The notes: generated from the sequence alone by a model not told the origin. Numbered from the stretch's first letter, positions 45,701-57,310 are shown. The stretch: DNA of 64,000 bases from Endomychus coccineus (GCA_958510875.1 OY294070.1:12577631-12641630); one strand, 5' to 3'. Made by a program: numbers and translations.

Positions 45701-46911
45701 TTTGACCAAATAAATCATCTCTTGTATAAAATGAAACATCTGATCGAAAAATACTGAATGTCCGGAAACTATGGGAAATACCTCAGGGGATGATTCTTCT
45801 TGAGAAAGTAATGCCACAAGTTCCAACAAACTCAAAAATAACGCAATTGTAGAGCTAAAAAGTTGTTTTTCTAAATTGAATTCGCCATTAATGGGAAGAT
45901 GTCAGTTAAACCTGTTGGAATTGGGCTCAAAATGATGAAGGGTACATCGCAAACTAAATGCATCGTGATGCAACATTAATATTAATTGATTGCGTATAAA
46001 ATCACCGATTTTAACTCTCCCGTGTGGTATTATTATTTCCTGGTGGTATTTCATCGAGAATGTAAATAAAAAATAACCAGAACATCGTAATCTGTCGGGA
46101 AGATGACGCACAACGAAGCGCCTATAAATTATATCCTACTAAGTTATCTGTAACTGGAATAAAGTCATTATGGGGTTTTTGCGAGTAACAACAACACATT
46201 TCTTAAGGTACAAGTTAGTGTGTCTTAACGCCGTGTGTGGACTGCGGAGGACTGTTTCCAGTTTCAAACGTACAGCCGAACGATTACTTCTCCCATGGTA
46301 TACGTTCAAGAGAAGGACGGCGACACAATGAGAAAGGGAGAAAGGCGATACATGTGTCTTCGAAATAAAAATATGCAGTTCATTCACTTGGTATTTATTG
46401 TAACCTTCCTAACCTATCTCAACTAACGTACAGTGCAGGCTTGGGAGGGCCTCTTCTACCATCTGTAAATTAGAGATCGTTATTTGAATCAGATATAAAT
46501 GTTAGGATTTCCGTAAATAGAAGTAATCGTGTCCCAAAATGAATGCACCTTTGTAGACAAGTACAAATTACATGCTCAATGTAGACTAGGTGATGAAACA
46601 TCGGAATGTGTTCTCTATGAATTTCCAGCTGGGAATATAATCAGATCTGAGATGACACTTCCTTCAAGAAGATCTTAACAAAACATCAACCATCAAAATT
46701 ATCGTCTTTATCAAAAGACTGAACTTGCTGAACTATAATTATGAATGAGTCATAATAGACCATATGGTCATAAGAAACCTGAACCTAACCTAAAACACAT
46801 TAAACGATCATGTTTGGCACACGATATTGGACAAATGCCCATTAGTTCACAGAAATTAGGATTTTTCCTAGAAATTGAAGAAACTGTTTCAGTTCAAGCC
46901 TCAAGCCTGCC
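45701..46911. other. intron; no gene seen
   Basis: Unique-looking sequence. 45990-46140 and 46210-46350 have moderate CpG content. Two CCTAA units at 46785 are too few to call telomeric repeat. Confidence 0.4.
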
Positions 46912-46946
46912 CTGAAGATTCCACCTGTAATGGTTGGCGAAACGTC
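46912..46946 (+). ncRNA. hammerhead-like motif with GAAACGTCGGC tail
   Basis: CTGAAGA (46912-46918) is followed by TTCCACC-TGTAAT-GGTTGG, which can pair with one bulge, and then C-GAAACGTCGGC (GAAA at 46939-46942). The order matches the other hammerhead-like motifs in this window, with the permitted base change at the N of CTGANGA. No coding Penelope sequence is adjacent, so this may be a solo 3' terminus. Confidence 0.38.
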
Positions 46947-47052
46947 GGCATCAAGTCGAGCTATTGTGACGCGGAATCCATCCGGAAGACAAGATTTTTC
47001 AAGATTAGCTATCCGCCGAAAACTATTATTCAAGAAGATTAAGAAACGCTGG

Positions 47053-47064
47053 TCTAGATGGATT
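47053..47064 (+). repeat. 12-bp target-site duplication, left
   Basis: TCTAGATGGATT, identical to 48927-48938. It is followed by a T run, the A tail of the minus-strand LINE. Confidence 0.93.
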
Positions 47065-48926
47065 TTTTTTGTTGTTGCGGAGGTGATGAAAACCCTTTAT
47101 GAGGAGGTTATGAGCCTTTGAATCTCAAGGTCTACTGTGAGAGTCACCATTCCAGGCATACTCACTAAAAACTTCACACCCTTTGTAGGCTAGTCTGGCT
47201 ATTGCCTCTGGTGACACTTAGGCCTGATGGCCCATTGTATCTCGCCTATGTTTCGTTTGCTTACGGTATCCACTAAAGTATTTTTGTACCTTGTACGAGT
47301 TTGTACAAGACTTTTACAGGTAGGGAACTGTATAATTCTGGTTCGCCGTTAGGCTTTCCAATAATTGACTGTCGTTTACGATCAAGCGCCTCGCATTTAC
47401 ACAGTATGTGTGTCACTGTTTCTGTATCCTTACCGCAAAGTCTGCATGTCAGGTCGCCATTGTACAGTCCCATTTTGTTTAGGTGCCGTTTTACTGGCGT
47501 ATGGCCAGTCATGAGCCCTATTACGACTTTTATTTTTTCCCTATTTAGTGCTAATAGTTCTGTCGTTCTTTTGTTTTGTTGTTGATGTATTTCTTCCCAT
47601 GTTCGTTTCCTGGGATTTTTCCCAGTATTCTTTGTGGTTTTCCATGATCCAGTCTTCTACAGACCTTCGTGCTGTACGTTTTGGTACCCCCGTGGTCTGT
47701 TCTGGATCTGAAGCTTTCTCTGACCCTCTTTTTGCAAGTTCGTCGGCTTTTTCGTTGCCTGTCGTTCCCTGATGTCCCGGCACCCAAATCAGCTTAACGC
47801 GATTTCGGTCTGCCAGTATGTCAAGTTCTTTTTTACATGTCCATACCAGACGGGATGTCACTTCCTGACTTCTCATTGCTTTAAGTGCAGCCTGACTGTC
47901 TGTCAATATGTGAATCTGCTCATCATAGATGGCTCTCCGATTGTTTTCCTTCACACATTGGAGAATTGCATATACCTCTGTTTGGAAGACAGAGGTGTGT
48001 TTACCCAATGAATAGCTCAAGCCAGTCTTTGGGTTTCTTGAGTATACTCCTTACCAATTGGAGGGGAGGCAATCCCAGTAGTGTTTCCATTGCTGCAGTG
48101 GGCGTAGATTTCATGGCCCCTGTGATCCCAAGACATGCAAGTCTCTGGACCTTGGTAAGTCTTGTCATGGTCCCTCTTTGTTGTGTTTTAGGCCACCATA
48201 CCAAAGAGGCGTATGTTATTGCGGGTTTAACCACCATGTTGTACAACCAGTAGAGCATGTTCGGTCGTAGCCCCCATTTTTTCCCGAAGGAGCGTCTGGC
48301 CACATATAATGAGGTCTCCGATTTTTTGATTACTTTTCCCAGATGTTGGTTCCAAGTCAATTTCGAGTCTAGTATCACCTCGAGATATTTGACTTCCCCT
48401 TTTATCTGTACGGTTTCTCCTAGAATCTTCAGAGGTCCCAAGTCTTCTGTTTTGCGTTTACGAGTGAATGCTACTATGGTGGCTTTGTGGCGACTGATAT
48501 TCAGTCCCTCTGAATCCGTCCATGTTGTCACCAGGTTCAGAGCCTTTTGCATTTGATCTCTCACCGTGGAGTTGTATTTTCCTTATACTATGGCCACTAT
48601 GTCGTCGGCATATCCAAGGGTTCTGTATCCTTTGTCCTGGAGGGTTCTCAGTAGCCCGTCCACGACCAGGTTCCACAGGACTGGAAAAAGTACTCCTCCC
48701 TGCGGACATCCTCTGGCCACTCGGGCTACTACGGTCTCCTCCATTATGGTTGCATGTATCATCCTGTTCCTCAGCATTGAGTCTATCCAGGCCACACATG
48801 GTTCCTCGATTCCTCTGTGTTTGAGGGACCTGATGATTGAATCAATTGAAGTGTTGTCAAAAGCTCCTTCTATGTCTAGGAAAGCCGCTAGAAGGATTTC
48901 TTTATTTTCCAGCGTTTCTTCCACCC
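47065..48926 (-). mobile_element. 5'-truncated LINE with RT and RNase H, complete insertion boundaries
   Basis: The minus-strand element lies between 12-bp duplications, with a poly(T) on the left (its A tail). Read from 48924: AAFLDIEGAFDNTS (RT motif A), ARGCPQGGVLFPVLWN (B), GYADDIVAI (C), then in another frame KYLEVILDSKLTWNQHL, SFGKKWGLRPNMLYWLYNMV, ITGAMKSTPTAAMETLLGLP. RNase H follows (FQTEVYAIL, LTDSQAALKA, WVPGHQGTTGNEKADELAKR), then a cysteine/histidine tail (LTCRLCGKDTETVTHILCKC). The link between RT and RNase H at about 48020 is too short: the first RNase H strand with its YTDGS Asp is deleted. This is an I/R1/jockey-type element by domain order, dead but fairly young. Confidence 0.93.
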
Positions 48927-48938
48927 TCTAGATGGATT
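48927..48938 (+). repeat. 12-bp target-site duplication, right
   Basis: TCTAGATGGATT, matching 47053-47064; it marks the truncated 5' end of the minus-strand LINE. Confidence 0.93.
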
Positions 48939-50818
48939 GGCAAAGGCACAAAAGAATGTTTCCGTGAAAAAAAGGATTATTTTTTACCGATCAGTGAGGG
49001 AGGGAGGTAAAACGTAAATGCAATTCCGTACCATTAGTGTCCATGCATTGTTTTCCGATTTCAATGGCGTCTAACTTGTAAGGAAAAATCCTGCATATAT
49101 GAAATCATGATGGAGAATATGAACAAACACCTAGGTATGCGGAAATATAAAACGGTTTATTGAAATAATTTTTTTACGAAAAAAAATTACTTCCTCTACC
49201 TACACGGAAAATTTATTACTCACAACGTTTGAATAATTTGATTGTAATCAACGGCCAATTCGAACGATTCTACGTCAAAACTCTGGGCTGTCGACACGGC
49301 CACGGAGACATTTCAACGTTTAATTCATGAATAATTCGTTTTTAAATATCGTGCCGACTTTGTAAAAATTAAAGAGCTCTTAGTAGCTGCAATTTACCTT
49401 GTTTTTAATTTAAGATTAGCACCTACAGGGCGAAGAAGTACGTTCGTACTAATTAAAAGTTCAAGTTAACGGGTCAGAAAGAGAGACGATTATGTCGCCT
49501 AGCACGTATCTGAACGCTTCGCGATCCCCAGCGTCTTGTAATTAACATGCATTCTTTATCGCATTTCGACTTCATTCGCTTGATTTTTTCCTTCTAAGTA
49601 GTTGTTTCCAATTTTTCTCCAGAGATACAGGAACGTATTGTCTGAAATAACATCCAGCGATGCGTTTTAATACAAACAGTTCAATTGACCTACGGCGGCC
49701 ATATGCATAATATGACTGCCATAGGTCACAAACTGTTGTCCGTTGTTGAAAAGATACAGTCACTGTCTTGATTTTCGTTTGTTTACGTTCGTAACTTGAG
49801 TTAGATTCTTCATTTCTCTATTTTTAGGCTAGAAATCTTGACTGTTTACTTCCTGATTATCAATTGAATGTAAAGTGATTTCAAACACGTTTCGTCATAA
49901 AATGATCCGATAGACAACATGTTGGTTCTACCCATTGCAAAGGCACTGATCAACCATTTTTAGTAGAGATGTTAGCGTATGCTAGGAGTTCTTTGTGGGA
50001 CCAAGGTGTTCCAACACCATAGCATCTACAGGAAATGTCGTTGTTCAACTGAGAGTGATATACATACTGCCACCCCCGCATTGATTATACAGGTCTTGCG
50101 ATTCATAAAATCGACGGGGAAATACAACCGCCAAGTGGCGACCCTCAAACAAAGCAAAGTGAATACAAACACTTTGCTCCAGTCAAAAATAGCAAGAAAA
50201 CAGCCACAACTTCTGATTTGCCCGTTTGAGGTGGATTCTGAAAAATTATTTTTGCATATTGTTTGGTTTGGTGTACAATGTTGAATTCACCATAAAATCT
50301 TATAAATAAACAATAAATTGATTAACCATCAGCTGATGAAGTCAAATTAAAAACCCTTTTATTTCTTAACAAGAAACATTTGTAAAAAAAAACGGAATCG
50401 TTTGTTTCCTCTAAACATCATCTCGGGGGTTTTTGAAGGTCGCTGATTACGGATCCATTCGATGTTGTACTTTCGTATTAGTAGTATTATAAAAAAACAT
50501 CAAGACGATACTCACTATTATATTTGATGCTGTGATACAACATTCAAACAATGAAAATAATAAACTAGATATAACACAACGTCATCAATGTGTAGTAGAC
50601 ATGTGAACGTTCTCACTTATACACATCACTAATATTATATTCTTATGACAAGAATTATATTCACAATATTTAAAACCTTGAACGTAGATACGATACTAAG
50701 TACACCATGTACAATTAATAAATTCAATAAAAATATAACTTTCGTCTGCACGAGGACCCAGAATTAAGTAAATGAATAACGTCGAGTATCCGACTCAGAT
50801 ATGCACACGTGTGTAAGC
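48939..50818. other. intron; no confident gene
   Basis: 49190-49560 is repeat-free with several CpGs and may be conserved DNA. The + frame 49979-50284 (101 residues) has no motif I know. One half-copy of the palindrome core (CTCGGGGGTTTTTGAAGGTC, 50423-50442) occurs without an inverted partner nearby. Confidence 0.4.
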
Positions 50819-52390
50819 CAGTGGCGGCTCGTGAACTTTTTAAGAGAGGAGGCTGGACATAAAACGTTCTTGTAAAAATATACTCTATTCAGCCAATAAA
50901 TTTAACCTTTGCACAGCGACCGTACCAGCTACTTCAGTGACAAAATTAATTGTTGCCAAGCAAGAACCAACATGGAGGTGTAGAGTTTCTCTTGTCAAAA
51001 AATTTTTTTGTTCGTTTTTTTTGTCTTTGGATTTTTGATATTTTTTATTTTGCGAAAAATGATCAATAATATTATCATAAAATGTATCATTTTGTTTTAA
51101 GTGTTTTACTAAATCTTTTTCAATAGATATCAAACTAACATTGTATAAACGATTTTGGCCCATTGTATTTCGCATGTAAGTTTTAATTCGTTTGAGAGTA
51201 GAAAATGATCTCTCCACCGATGCCGACGTGACAGGAATGGTGACTGTCAAACAAAGTAGTTTATAAAACTGAGGTAAAACTTGTTGCAAATCATTGTCTA
51301 TCATATATTTTATCATATCGGCGTGAATGTCGTACTGGCCTAAAATATCTTCATCCGAGTAGGTATATAACCCATAATTCATTGTGCAGTGCTATTTTAT
51401 CAAAAAATTTATATTTTAGAACTAAGTTATCTAAAAGTGTATTGGGAAACTCTTTTGAAAAAGATTCGAAAAATCTTCTATTCGTCAAGTCGAAAAACTT
51501 CAATTCATGTAAATCGGAAAATCGAATCTCAATTTGTCCTTTAATAGTATCTAAAATTTCATAAAAAAAGTTGTTTATAATGTAGTTTCTTGTCTACCAA
51601 ATTATATGTTTTCCTCCTTTAACAATATTCTGTTTACCGGTTAATTTAAACTTAATACTCGATGTAATATGTTCCTGCGATTTTTCATGTCTGTCTATAC
51701 CACGAGCTAAATTTTTCAAATCATCATATCCCGAGTGCCCCTAACATGAAGTTGTATCAGATGTAAATAGCAAGCAATATAATTTATTGTGTATTTCGAT
51801 TTTGAAACATACCTGTCATCGTCATCACTAATCCTTTCAAATCCGGTAAAGGCCGTTTATTTTTAACAAAACACTTTTCTATCATGTTAATCCACTAAAT
51901 GGATTTTCTAAGAACCCAGCAAGTAAGTCACTCATCATTTTAACTTTCACCGATTAGATAAATTATAACTTAACTACTTAACCTTACTTCGCCTCGCGGT
52001 ACAAAAACAAGAACTAACGGAACACGACACGTGTCGCATTCTTCTAGCGGGAGGGCGGTAGCAAGTAATCGTATTTCATTCGACCGACGATTCCGTACGA
52101 GAAGCTAGCCTACATAGGGTGTTGCCATATTCGCTCTTTTACCCTATCTGGCAATTGAACTACTTGGAAAACGGCAACTGTGTTGATTACACGTATTTAG
52201 CGTTTGAGATATATAGAGAATCTAGCCTCTGGCCACTGTTGCCAGATTAAAAATAACTACTGAGAACGGGGAATTAATTGTAAAATTTAAAGAATTATCA
52301 GAGAAACAGGAAATAAAATGGAGAATGATAATTAAGATTAATTGGTGAGGAGGCTGAGCCTCCTTAGCCTCCTTCGAGGAGCCGCCACTG
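50819..52390 (-). mobile_element. hAT-family DNA transposon, copy 2, inverted
   Basis: The 1572-bp element has the same ends as copy 1 (CAGTGGCGGCTCGTGAA at 50819; inward from 52390, CAGTGGCGGCTCCTCGAAGG). The flanks GTGTAAGC (50811-50818) and GTATAAGC (52391-52398) agree at 7 of 8 bases, as expected for an aged 8-bp duplication. On the minus strand a transposase tail is open over 165 residues (50885-51382). The middle region present in copy 1 at about 41500-41860 is replaced by different sequence, so the two copies were deleted independently. Confidence 0.93.
50885..51382 (-). pseudogene. hAT transposase C-terminus (dimerisation domain)
   Basis: The frame reads MNYGLYTYSDEDILGQYDIH, ADMIKYMIDNDLQQVLPQFY, LTVTIPVTSASVERSFSTLK, RIKTYMRNTMGQNRLYNVSL: the hAT C-terminal dimerisation motif (S-V-E-R-S-F-S-x-L). 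It is better preserved than in copy 1, with an uninterrupted 165 codons. The part upstream on this strand (51390-51990) is frameshifted, so no full enzyme can be made. Confidence 0.88.
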
Positions 52391-52398
52391 GTATAAGC

Positions 52399-53090
52399 GT
52401 ATAGAAAGACAGCCGGACGCCTGACCCGAGTAGTTGCGCACGCAGCAGTATACATCATAACTAATATATATAGCTACAGCGTGACGGCACGTGACGGACT
52501 CATGGTTTTACGCCCCATTTGAAACAGCTCAACGCGCCTGAAGAAGTTGTCACTTCAAAAATTTGATTATTTTTGTAAAGTCTACAGTCCCCTGCATGTA
52601 CAGGAGGTCTTTCTGAAACACCCTGTATAATGTTAAGCAATTACGGAACGAATCTATATTTCATTATATCAATTGGTATGCCCAGAATATCGATCAATTT
52701 TCGAGAACTGAAATGTATTTTTCGGTGACTAAGCTAATCTTCAGTAATTCATTAGTAACAGTGAAGAATGTCTCTAGACTTGATAGTAACGTCTAGCGGT
52801 TCTCCAAATATTACGAGCAGAAGGTGATGATGAATTGTGGGTCTATATCATATTATAATTTGTTTATTAACCCCAAAAATGTTGAATAACTTTTATTATT
52901 TCCAATATTTATACCTATTCTATTGGTAATAACTCACAAGGTTATGGTATAGTTAATATATAAGACTCCAAGTGAAGTTAAACATATGTTCATATCAAAC
53001 CAAACGAAGATACATACAACATATTTAGTTTGGTTTGGTTGGACGGATATTAACGGGAACTTTTGTCAACAGTGTATTGGTCGTTTGCAG
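52399..53090. other. intron; end of the ~30.5-kb intron
   Basis: Sequence near 52600-52630 (CTGAAACACCCTGTATAATG) resembles a transposon terminus. The interval 53040-53090 contains the acceptor candidates for the next exon. Confidence 0.45.
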
Positions 53091-53223
53091 CAACATGCAG
53101 CTCTCATCGGTGGACCGAACGCAACGTCGTGTCCGCTTTGCCATAAGATGTTCCTCGGTGGAGAAGTTTTGATGGAGCACATGAAGCACACCCATAAAGA
53201 CCCCAACGCTTCGGGTGTAGCCA
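53091..53223 (+). CDS. C2H2 zinc-finger transcription factor, exon B
   Basis: The exon reads QHAALIGGPNATSCPLCHKM, FLGGEVLMEHMKHTHKDPNA, SGVA plus one base, ending at the donor A|GTAAGTG (53224). It holds one C2H2 finger (C-x2-C, H-x4-H after LMEHMKH). Two acceptors are possible. AG at 53089-53090 (TCGTTTGCAG) starts the exon at Gln and places this His four residues after the last His of exon A (H-T-S-K-Q-H), a legal H-x4-H. AG at 53071-53072 would add CIGRLQ. Both keep phase 0. A micro-exon between A and B is possible. The exon leaves in phase 1, matching exon C. Confidence 0.9.
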
Positions 53224-54754
53224 GTAAGTGTTTAAATGTCACGGAATGTTGATGTCGTGTGTCCATGATAGACTTTAGAAAATCGACATGTATGCCTTGT
53301 AGTGTATGGTATACTTTAATTGAAACAAACAAAGGGCATATTTGTCGTAACTTCCTCGCTATTTTGTGATGACATTTTATTTTGCATTGTTTTTTTTCCT
53401 TTAGAACATCATCAAATACGTCTTTAATTATTGCAACCCTGCAGTACTAAATATTTCAAGATTAATCCGTTCAATATAAAGAATGAAGCAATAAAACGTA
53501 ATATCCTTTGTGGAAAGAATTTGTTAGAGAGAGCGCTTTGTGAAAAGTTAGGACTTGAGAAATGTTTACAAGTAAATAGGAAAAGAAATTTTAGAATAAC
53601 AGTATCAGTGGATCTTTTGAAATATCTAGAAAGAAATGAAGGGAAAAGAGTTAATGAGAATACAATTAAAAAATAAATAGAGGGTACCGAAATGCTTTTA
53701 ACATCGGCTAATCGAAGCTTCAATGTAAAACACGATGAGCTAAAAAACCCTTTTGAATTTTTAAGTGAGTTCTGACGTTGATTTATTATTTTCTGTGTCA
53801 AATCATGCCTTAAAAATATTGTTGTTGATAGAACGTACAACCGTGATTGGGAAAAGTCAGTTATATAAACGGATTTAATGATAAAATAACTCTGCTAGAT
53901 TTGTTATTCGGTTTTCTATTATAATTTATCTAATCAATCGATACAATTAGACGATTATACGTTACAGGGACCATTAAAAGTGAGATTAGATATTGAGAAT
54001 ATAAATAAGAGAAAATGTTTCATAATGTGTGGACATCTAATATAGTAAAAAAAAAGCGTTGAATATGTCAAATAAAGTCATCACTGCAGAATCTGTGGGG
54101 GTACCTATGTTTTTTCCAGATGGCCCTCAACATAATAGGTTATTTTCGGCGTGATTTGAAGTTTTACAATACCAACAAAACATCCACTAAATGAAGCTTT
54201 TTAACCATCAATTTTTTCAGTAAATGGATTTTTTAAATTTGTTGTGTGGGTTCTTGAAGGGTGTTGCAAATCAGAAACGTCACATTCAAAAATTAGAGGA
54301 GTTATTTAGTGAAACAATTGTCAAATAGAAAAAATGGTATACATGGATTTTTGGGTTCATAATGCAACTTTATCAGTCTTATAATTTATTTGGAAAAATG
54401 CACCCCTTCCGAGATAAAGCCCTGTAGAACGAAAAGAGTGGGGGTTAAGAAATTATATAAGAGGGCAATATGCAATAATCATATTTTAGAATAATTTGTT
54501 TCTTTTAACTTTTCTCCTAAAATTAATAGTTTCCGACTTTTCCTGAAAAATCCGTTGAAAAGTCAAGTTAAGTTTGGGGGGCTATGAAAGGAAGGGTGAA
54601 TCCTGGACCAATTTTGGTGAATTTCACAACTAAGGGATTTTTAGGTCTGCTGATTAAGAATTCTTCTATCAAATTTTCAAAATTCCAAACAGTTGATCCA
54701 ATATGGCAATATGTTGAAATTAGAAAATTCGACTAACCTCAAACTACGTTTTTT
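53224..54754. other. start of the 9.1-kb intron; an unidentified AT-rich frame
   Basis: The + frame 53431-53676 is open for 81 codons and, past one stop, continues to about 53775 in the same frame (RALCEKLGLEKCLQV, ISVDLL-like). It is lysine-rich with no domain I know; a remnant of an unidentified element is possible. Degenerate relatives of the palindrome core occur at about 54247 and 54640. Confidence 0.35.
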
Positions 54755-54965
54755 TTGGACTACACTAGAGGGAAACCTGTAATGTTCAAAGAACATCGGG
54801 TTAGTTGATTTTTCTTGAAGGCTTGGAGGTTATGAGCATAGGAAAAGACCAAACTAGGTAAAGAGTTCCACAACTTCACGAACCGGAAAATAGAAAAAAA
54901 AGACATGTAGGTTGGAATCGAAAAATTTTTGTGGGATTCGATTCGTGGGGTTGTCAGGATCATTC
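54755..54965 (-). pseudogene. jockey-type LINE C-terminal end, minus strand
   Basis: The minus frame reads MILTTPRIESHKNFSIPTYM, RFVKLWNSLPSLVFSYAHNL, QAFKKN: the W-N-S-L-P motif and F-K-K-x-L end typical of the RT C-terminus in these elements. It corresponds to 5620-5660 and 14320-14420. Confidence 0.78.
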
Positions 54966-55027
54966 ATAACACATGAAATCTCATCAGCAATCCCCCCTAC
55001 CTCGTGGGGGCCAGAAATGGACAAAAC

Positions 55028-55290
55028 GATTTTCCACCCCCAGAATTGATTTCAAATAAATCTGACATCAAAATCGTGATCAGCGACCCAACAAACCTCC
55101 TTGGTGGATTTAAAATCCAAAAATAATATATATTGCCAAAATAATCTTTAAGGGTGCAATAATGGCCAATTTGATCGATTTTCCACCCCCAGAATTGATT
55201 TCAAGTAAATCTGACGTCAAAATCGTGATCAGCGACCCAAAAAAATCTCCTTGGTGTATTTTAAATTCGAAATCATCCTTTTGGGGCCAT
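55028..55290. repeat. direct repeat, period 149 bp, with inverted palindrome core
   Basis: GATTTTCCACCCCCAGAATT, ATTTCAAATAAATCTGAC and AAATCGTGATCAGCGACCCA occur at 55028 and again at 55177 with few changes. The CGTGATCAGCGACCC part is the reverse complement of the GGGTCGCTGATCACG version of the core shared by the palindromic elements. Confidence 0.75.
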
Positions 55291-55329
55291 TTCTGGCTCC
55301 CAATCATTAGTGGTGATTCCAAGCATGAA

Positions 55330-55870
55330 TATGGAATACTTCATAGGAATAGTTGTACCTGACATCGTCATATTAGGGATTGTAGGATCCGCCTTGCTGG
55401 AGAAGACGCAAGCTTGAGTTTTGGTTGAATTAAACTCTACTATATCATCAGATCCCTATTTCAAATTCTTTGCCAGATCTCCATTAATTTCGTCAACCTG
55501 TCTTTGTCTCGCTCCTCTGGCTCCATTGGATGGTATAGGGGAGAAAGTGGTATGAAATGTACCATCATCTGCAAAGCTGTGAACGGGACAGCAGATCATT
55601 TATATGGACCAGAAACAAAGTTGGTGCCAAGACAGATTCCTGTGGAACATCAGCGTTGATAGCCATTATCTCGGAAGATACTTCGTGAACCACCACATGG
55701 AGTAATTTATCTCAGGAAAACTCGATAGTAAGCGACACAGTTGAGGCGGCAAACCGTATGACGGAAGTTTCCCATGAACGCTTTGGACCAGACTCGTTCA
55801 AATGCTTCTACAGCTAGAGATTCCTGCAGAAAACTGGCCTTACTTCAGGCCCACATTCCTTGAGAACTCT
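55330..55870 (-). pseudogene. jockey-type LINE RT fragment, minus strand
   Basis: Read downward from about 55870: a block matching KECAPEITP... of the 59-kb copy, then VSSEIMAINADVPQESVLAP, TLFLVHINDLL (motif B region; the usual N-A-G-V-P-Q-G-S is N-A-D-V-P-Q-E-S), then a broken FADD region and TKTQACVFSSKADPTIP. Frameshifts and stops are present throughout. Confidence 0.78.
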
Positions 55871-57239
55871 CCCATGAATTCATTTTTATTGGGGTAACTA
55901 TACTACGAACTAAAATAATAAAAAATACTAAGTCAAAACCCTCCATCGCATCAAACCCTACCTCAAAAAACTATCTACGCCACTGCCTCTTCTATTACCC
56001 ATTTCATGCTTTCCCATTCACGGAAGACTCAGTCTCATTGACTTTTTGGTTCAAGGTCCTATAAAGGTATTTTGTTTTCTTAAGCGATGAGGTCATCCGA
56101 TCCTTTTCCCCTTTCCTCCTACGAGGTGTCAATTAGTAATGTGATAACGCATATATCTCTTCAAAACACTAACCTAATAAAGCGGATATATAATCTAGGA
56201 CGATAAGTCAATATCTTCATCATAGCTATCCAGATAGGAGCATGTGCAATCTAAACACATGAGTTAGAGAGGTTAAATTTTAATATCAAGTATGCTATCA
56301 TTTTAAAAATTAAACAACGACTTGTAATTAAGTATTTAAATTGCCGCTACCAACACCTTGACTCACATCGTTTGTTATCACTTTGTTATTGAAAGTATTC
56401 AAACAGCTTATCTATTTCAAAGCCAAATGTTTATAACAAATCGAGAGTGTTTATGTCTCATATTGCTATCACGATAAATTAACTTGATTACCGATTGTTT
56501 TGAATTAGGTACAGTGATAGTAATATAATCCTAGTTCTGCAATCAACATACCCAAGGTAATGTATGTTGTATGTGAACTCAACATAGCGGATTCTCTGAG
56601 TAATAATAAAATGTTATCAAAACCTATGTTTACATCCTGACGCATAATAACAGTATGTTATTTCAGGACCCTGATTCGATCAGTTGTAAAATTTGTTCAA
56701 CGTCTAGAATGTCATTGATGATTAAAAGTACATAACGGAAGCATTTTGTTTCCTAGAACGTAGAGCACCATATGTACGATTTTATGAATTACAGTGAGCT
56801 AGTCGCATTGTGTTGTTTTACAAGAGAGACAAGTAAAGCGCTATAGTGGGTTGTATCTAACAGTATGCGATGCGCGCAAGCCGACTGACTCTCCCTTCAA
56901 TTACGGCAGTAACTCGCGATAGAAGCACGGTTATACATTGATTTGAGAATATCTCGCAAATCTGAAAACAGGATAATGTATATCAACGGACTAAATAGTG
57001 ACTTTCGATACTGAGAGTGAAGATTTTTGCCCGAGCGTTAGTTGACAATCACACGTGCGATCAAAAGTAATTTTAATTTCGTATTATGTACGCTATTTTT
57101 TGTACATGAACTATAACTTCCAAATTCATAAGGAACAATGCAAAAAATATTCAACATTACCGATTTTTTTGAGATTCTTAAACAATCTTTTGACGAAAAA
57201 TTTTATTGATAAATCGTTATAAAATATTGTTGAAAAGAA
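55871..57239. other. intron; no gene seen
   Basis: Unique AT-rich DNA. 56820-57060 is less AT-rich with several CpGs. No domain-bearing frame. Confidence 0.4.
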
Positions 57240-57310
57240 AAAAAGAAAAAATTCGACCACCCCAAGATTTGAACACGCTCTACCGATGTCGCTATAGATG
57301 AGTTTTTTTT
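57230..57310 (-). other. tRNA-like pol III promoter fragment (SINE-like)
   Basis: On the minus strand: TATAGCGACATCGGTAGAGC, then GTGTTCAAATCTTGGGGTGG followed by T runs. GTTCAAATC fits the B box consensus exactly and TAGCGAC...GGTAGAGCG resembles a D-arm/A-box region. The anticodon arm is missing, so this is a SINE or tRNA relic and not a tRNA gene. Confidence 0.42.

Noticed and set aside
46770..46800. CCTAACCTAA, resembling the insect telomere repeat TTAGG
   Set aside because: Only two units; too short to distinguish from chance.
47301..48931. Several + frames of 74-122 residues
   Set aside because: They are shadows of the minus-strand RT/RNase H LINE, which has catalytic motifs.
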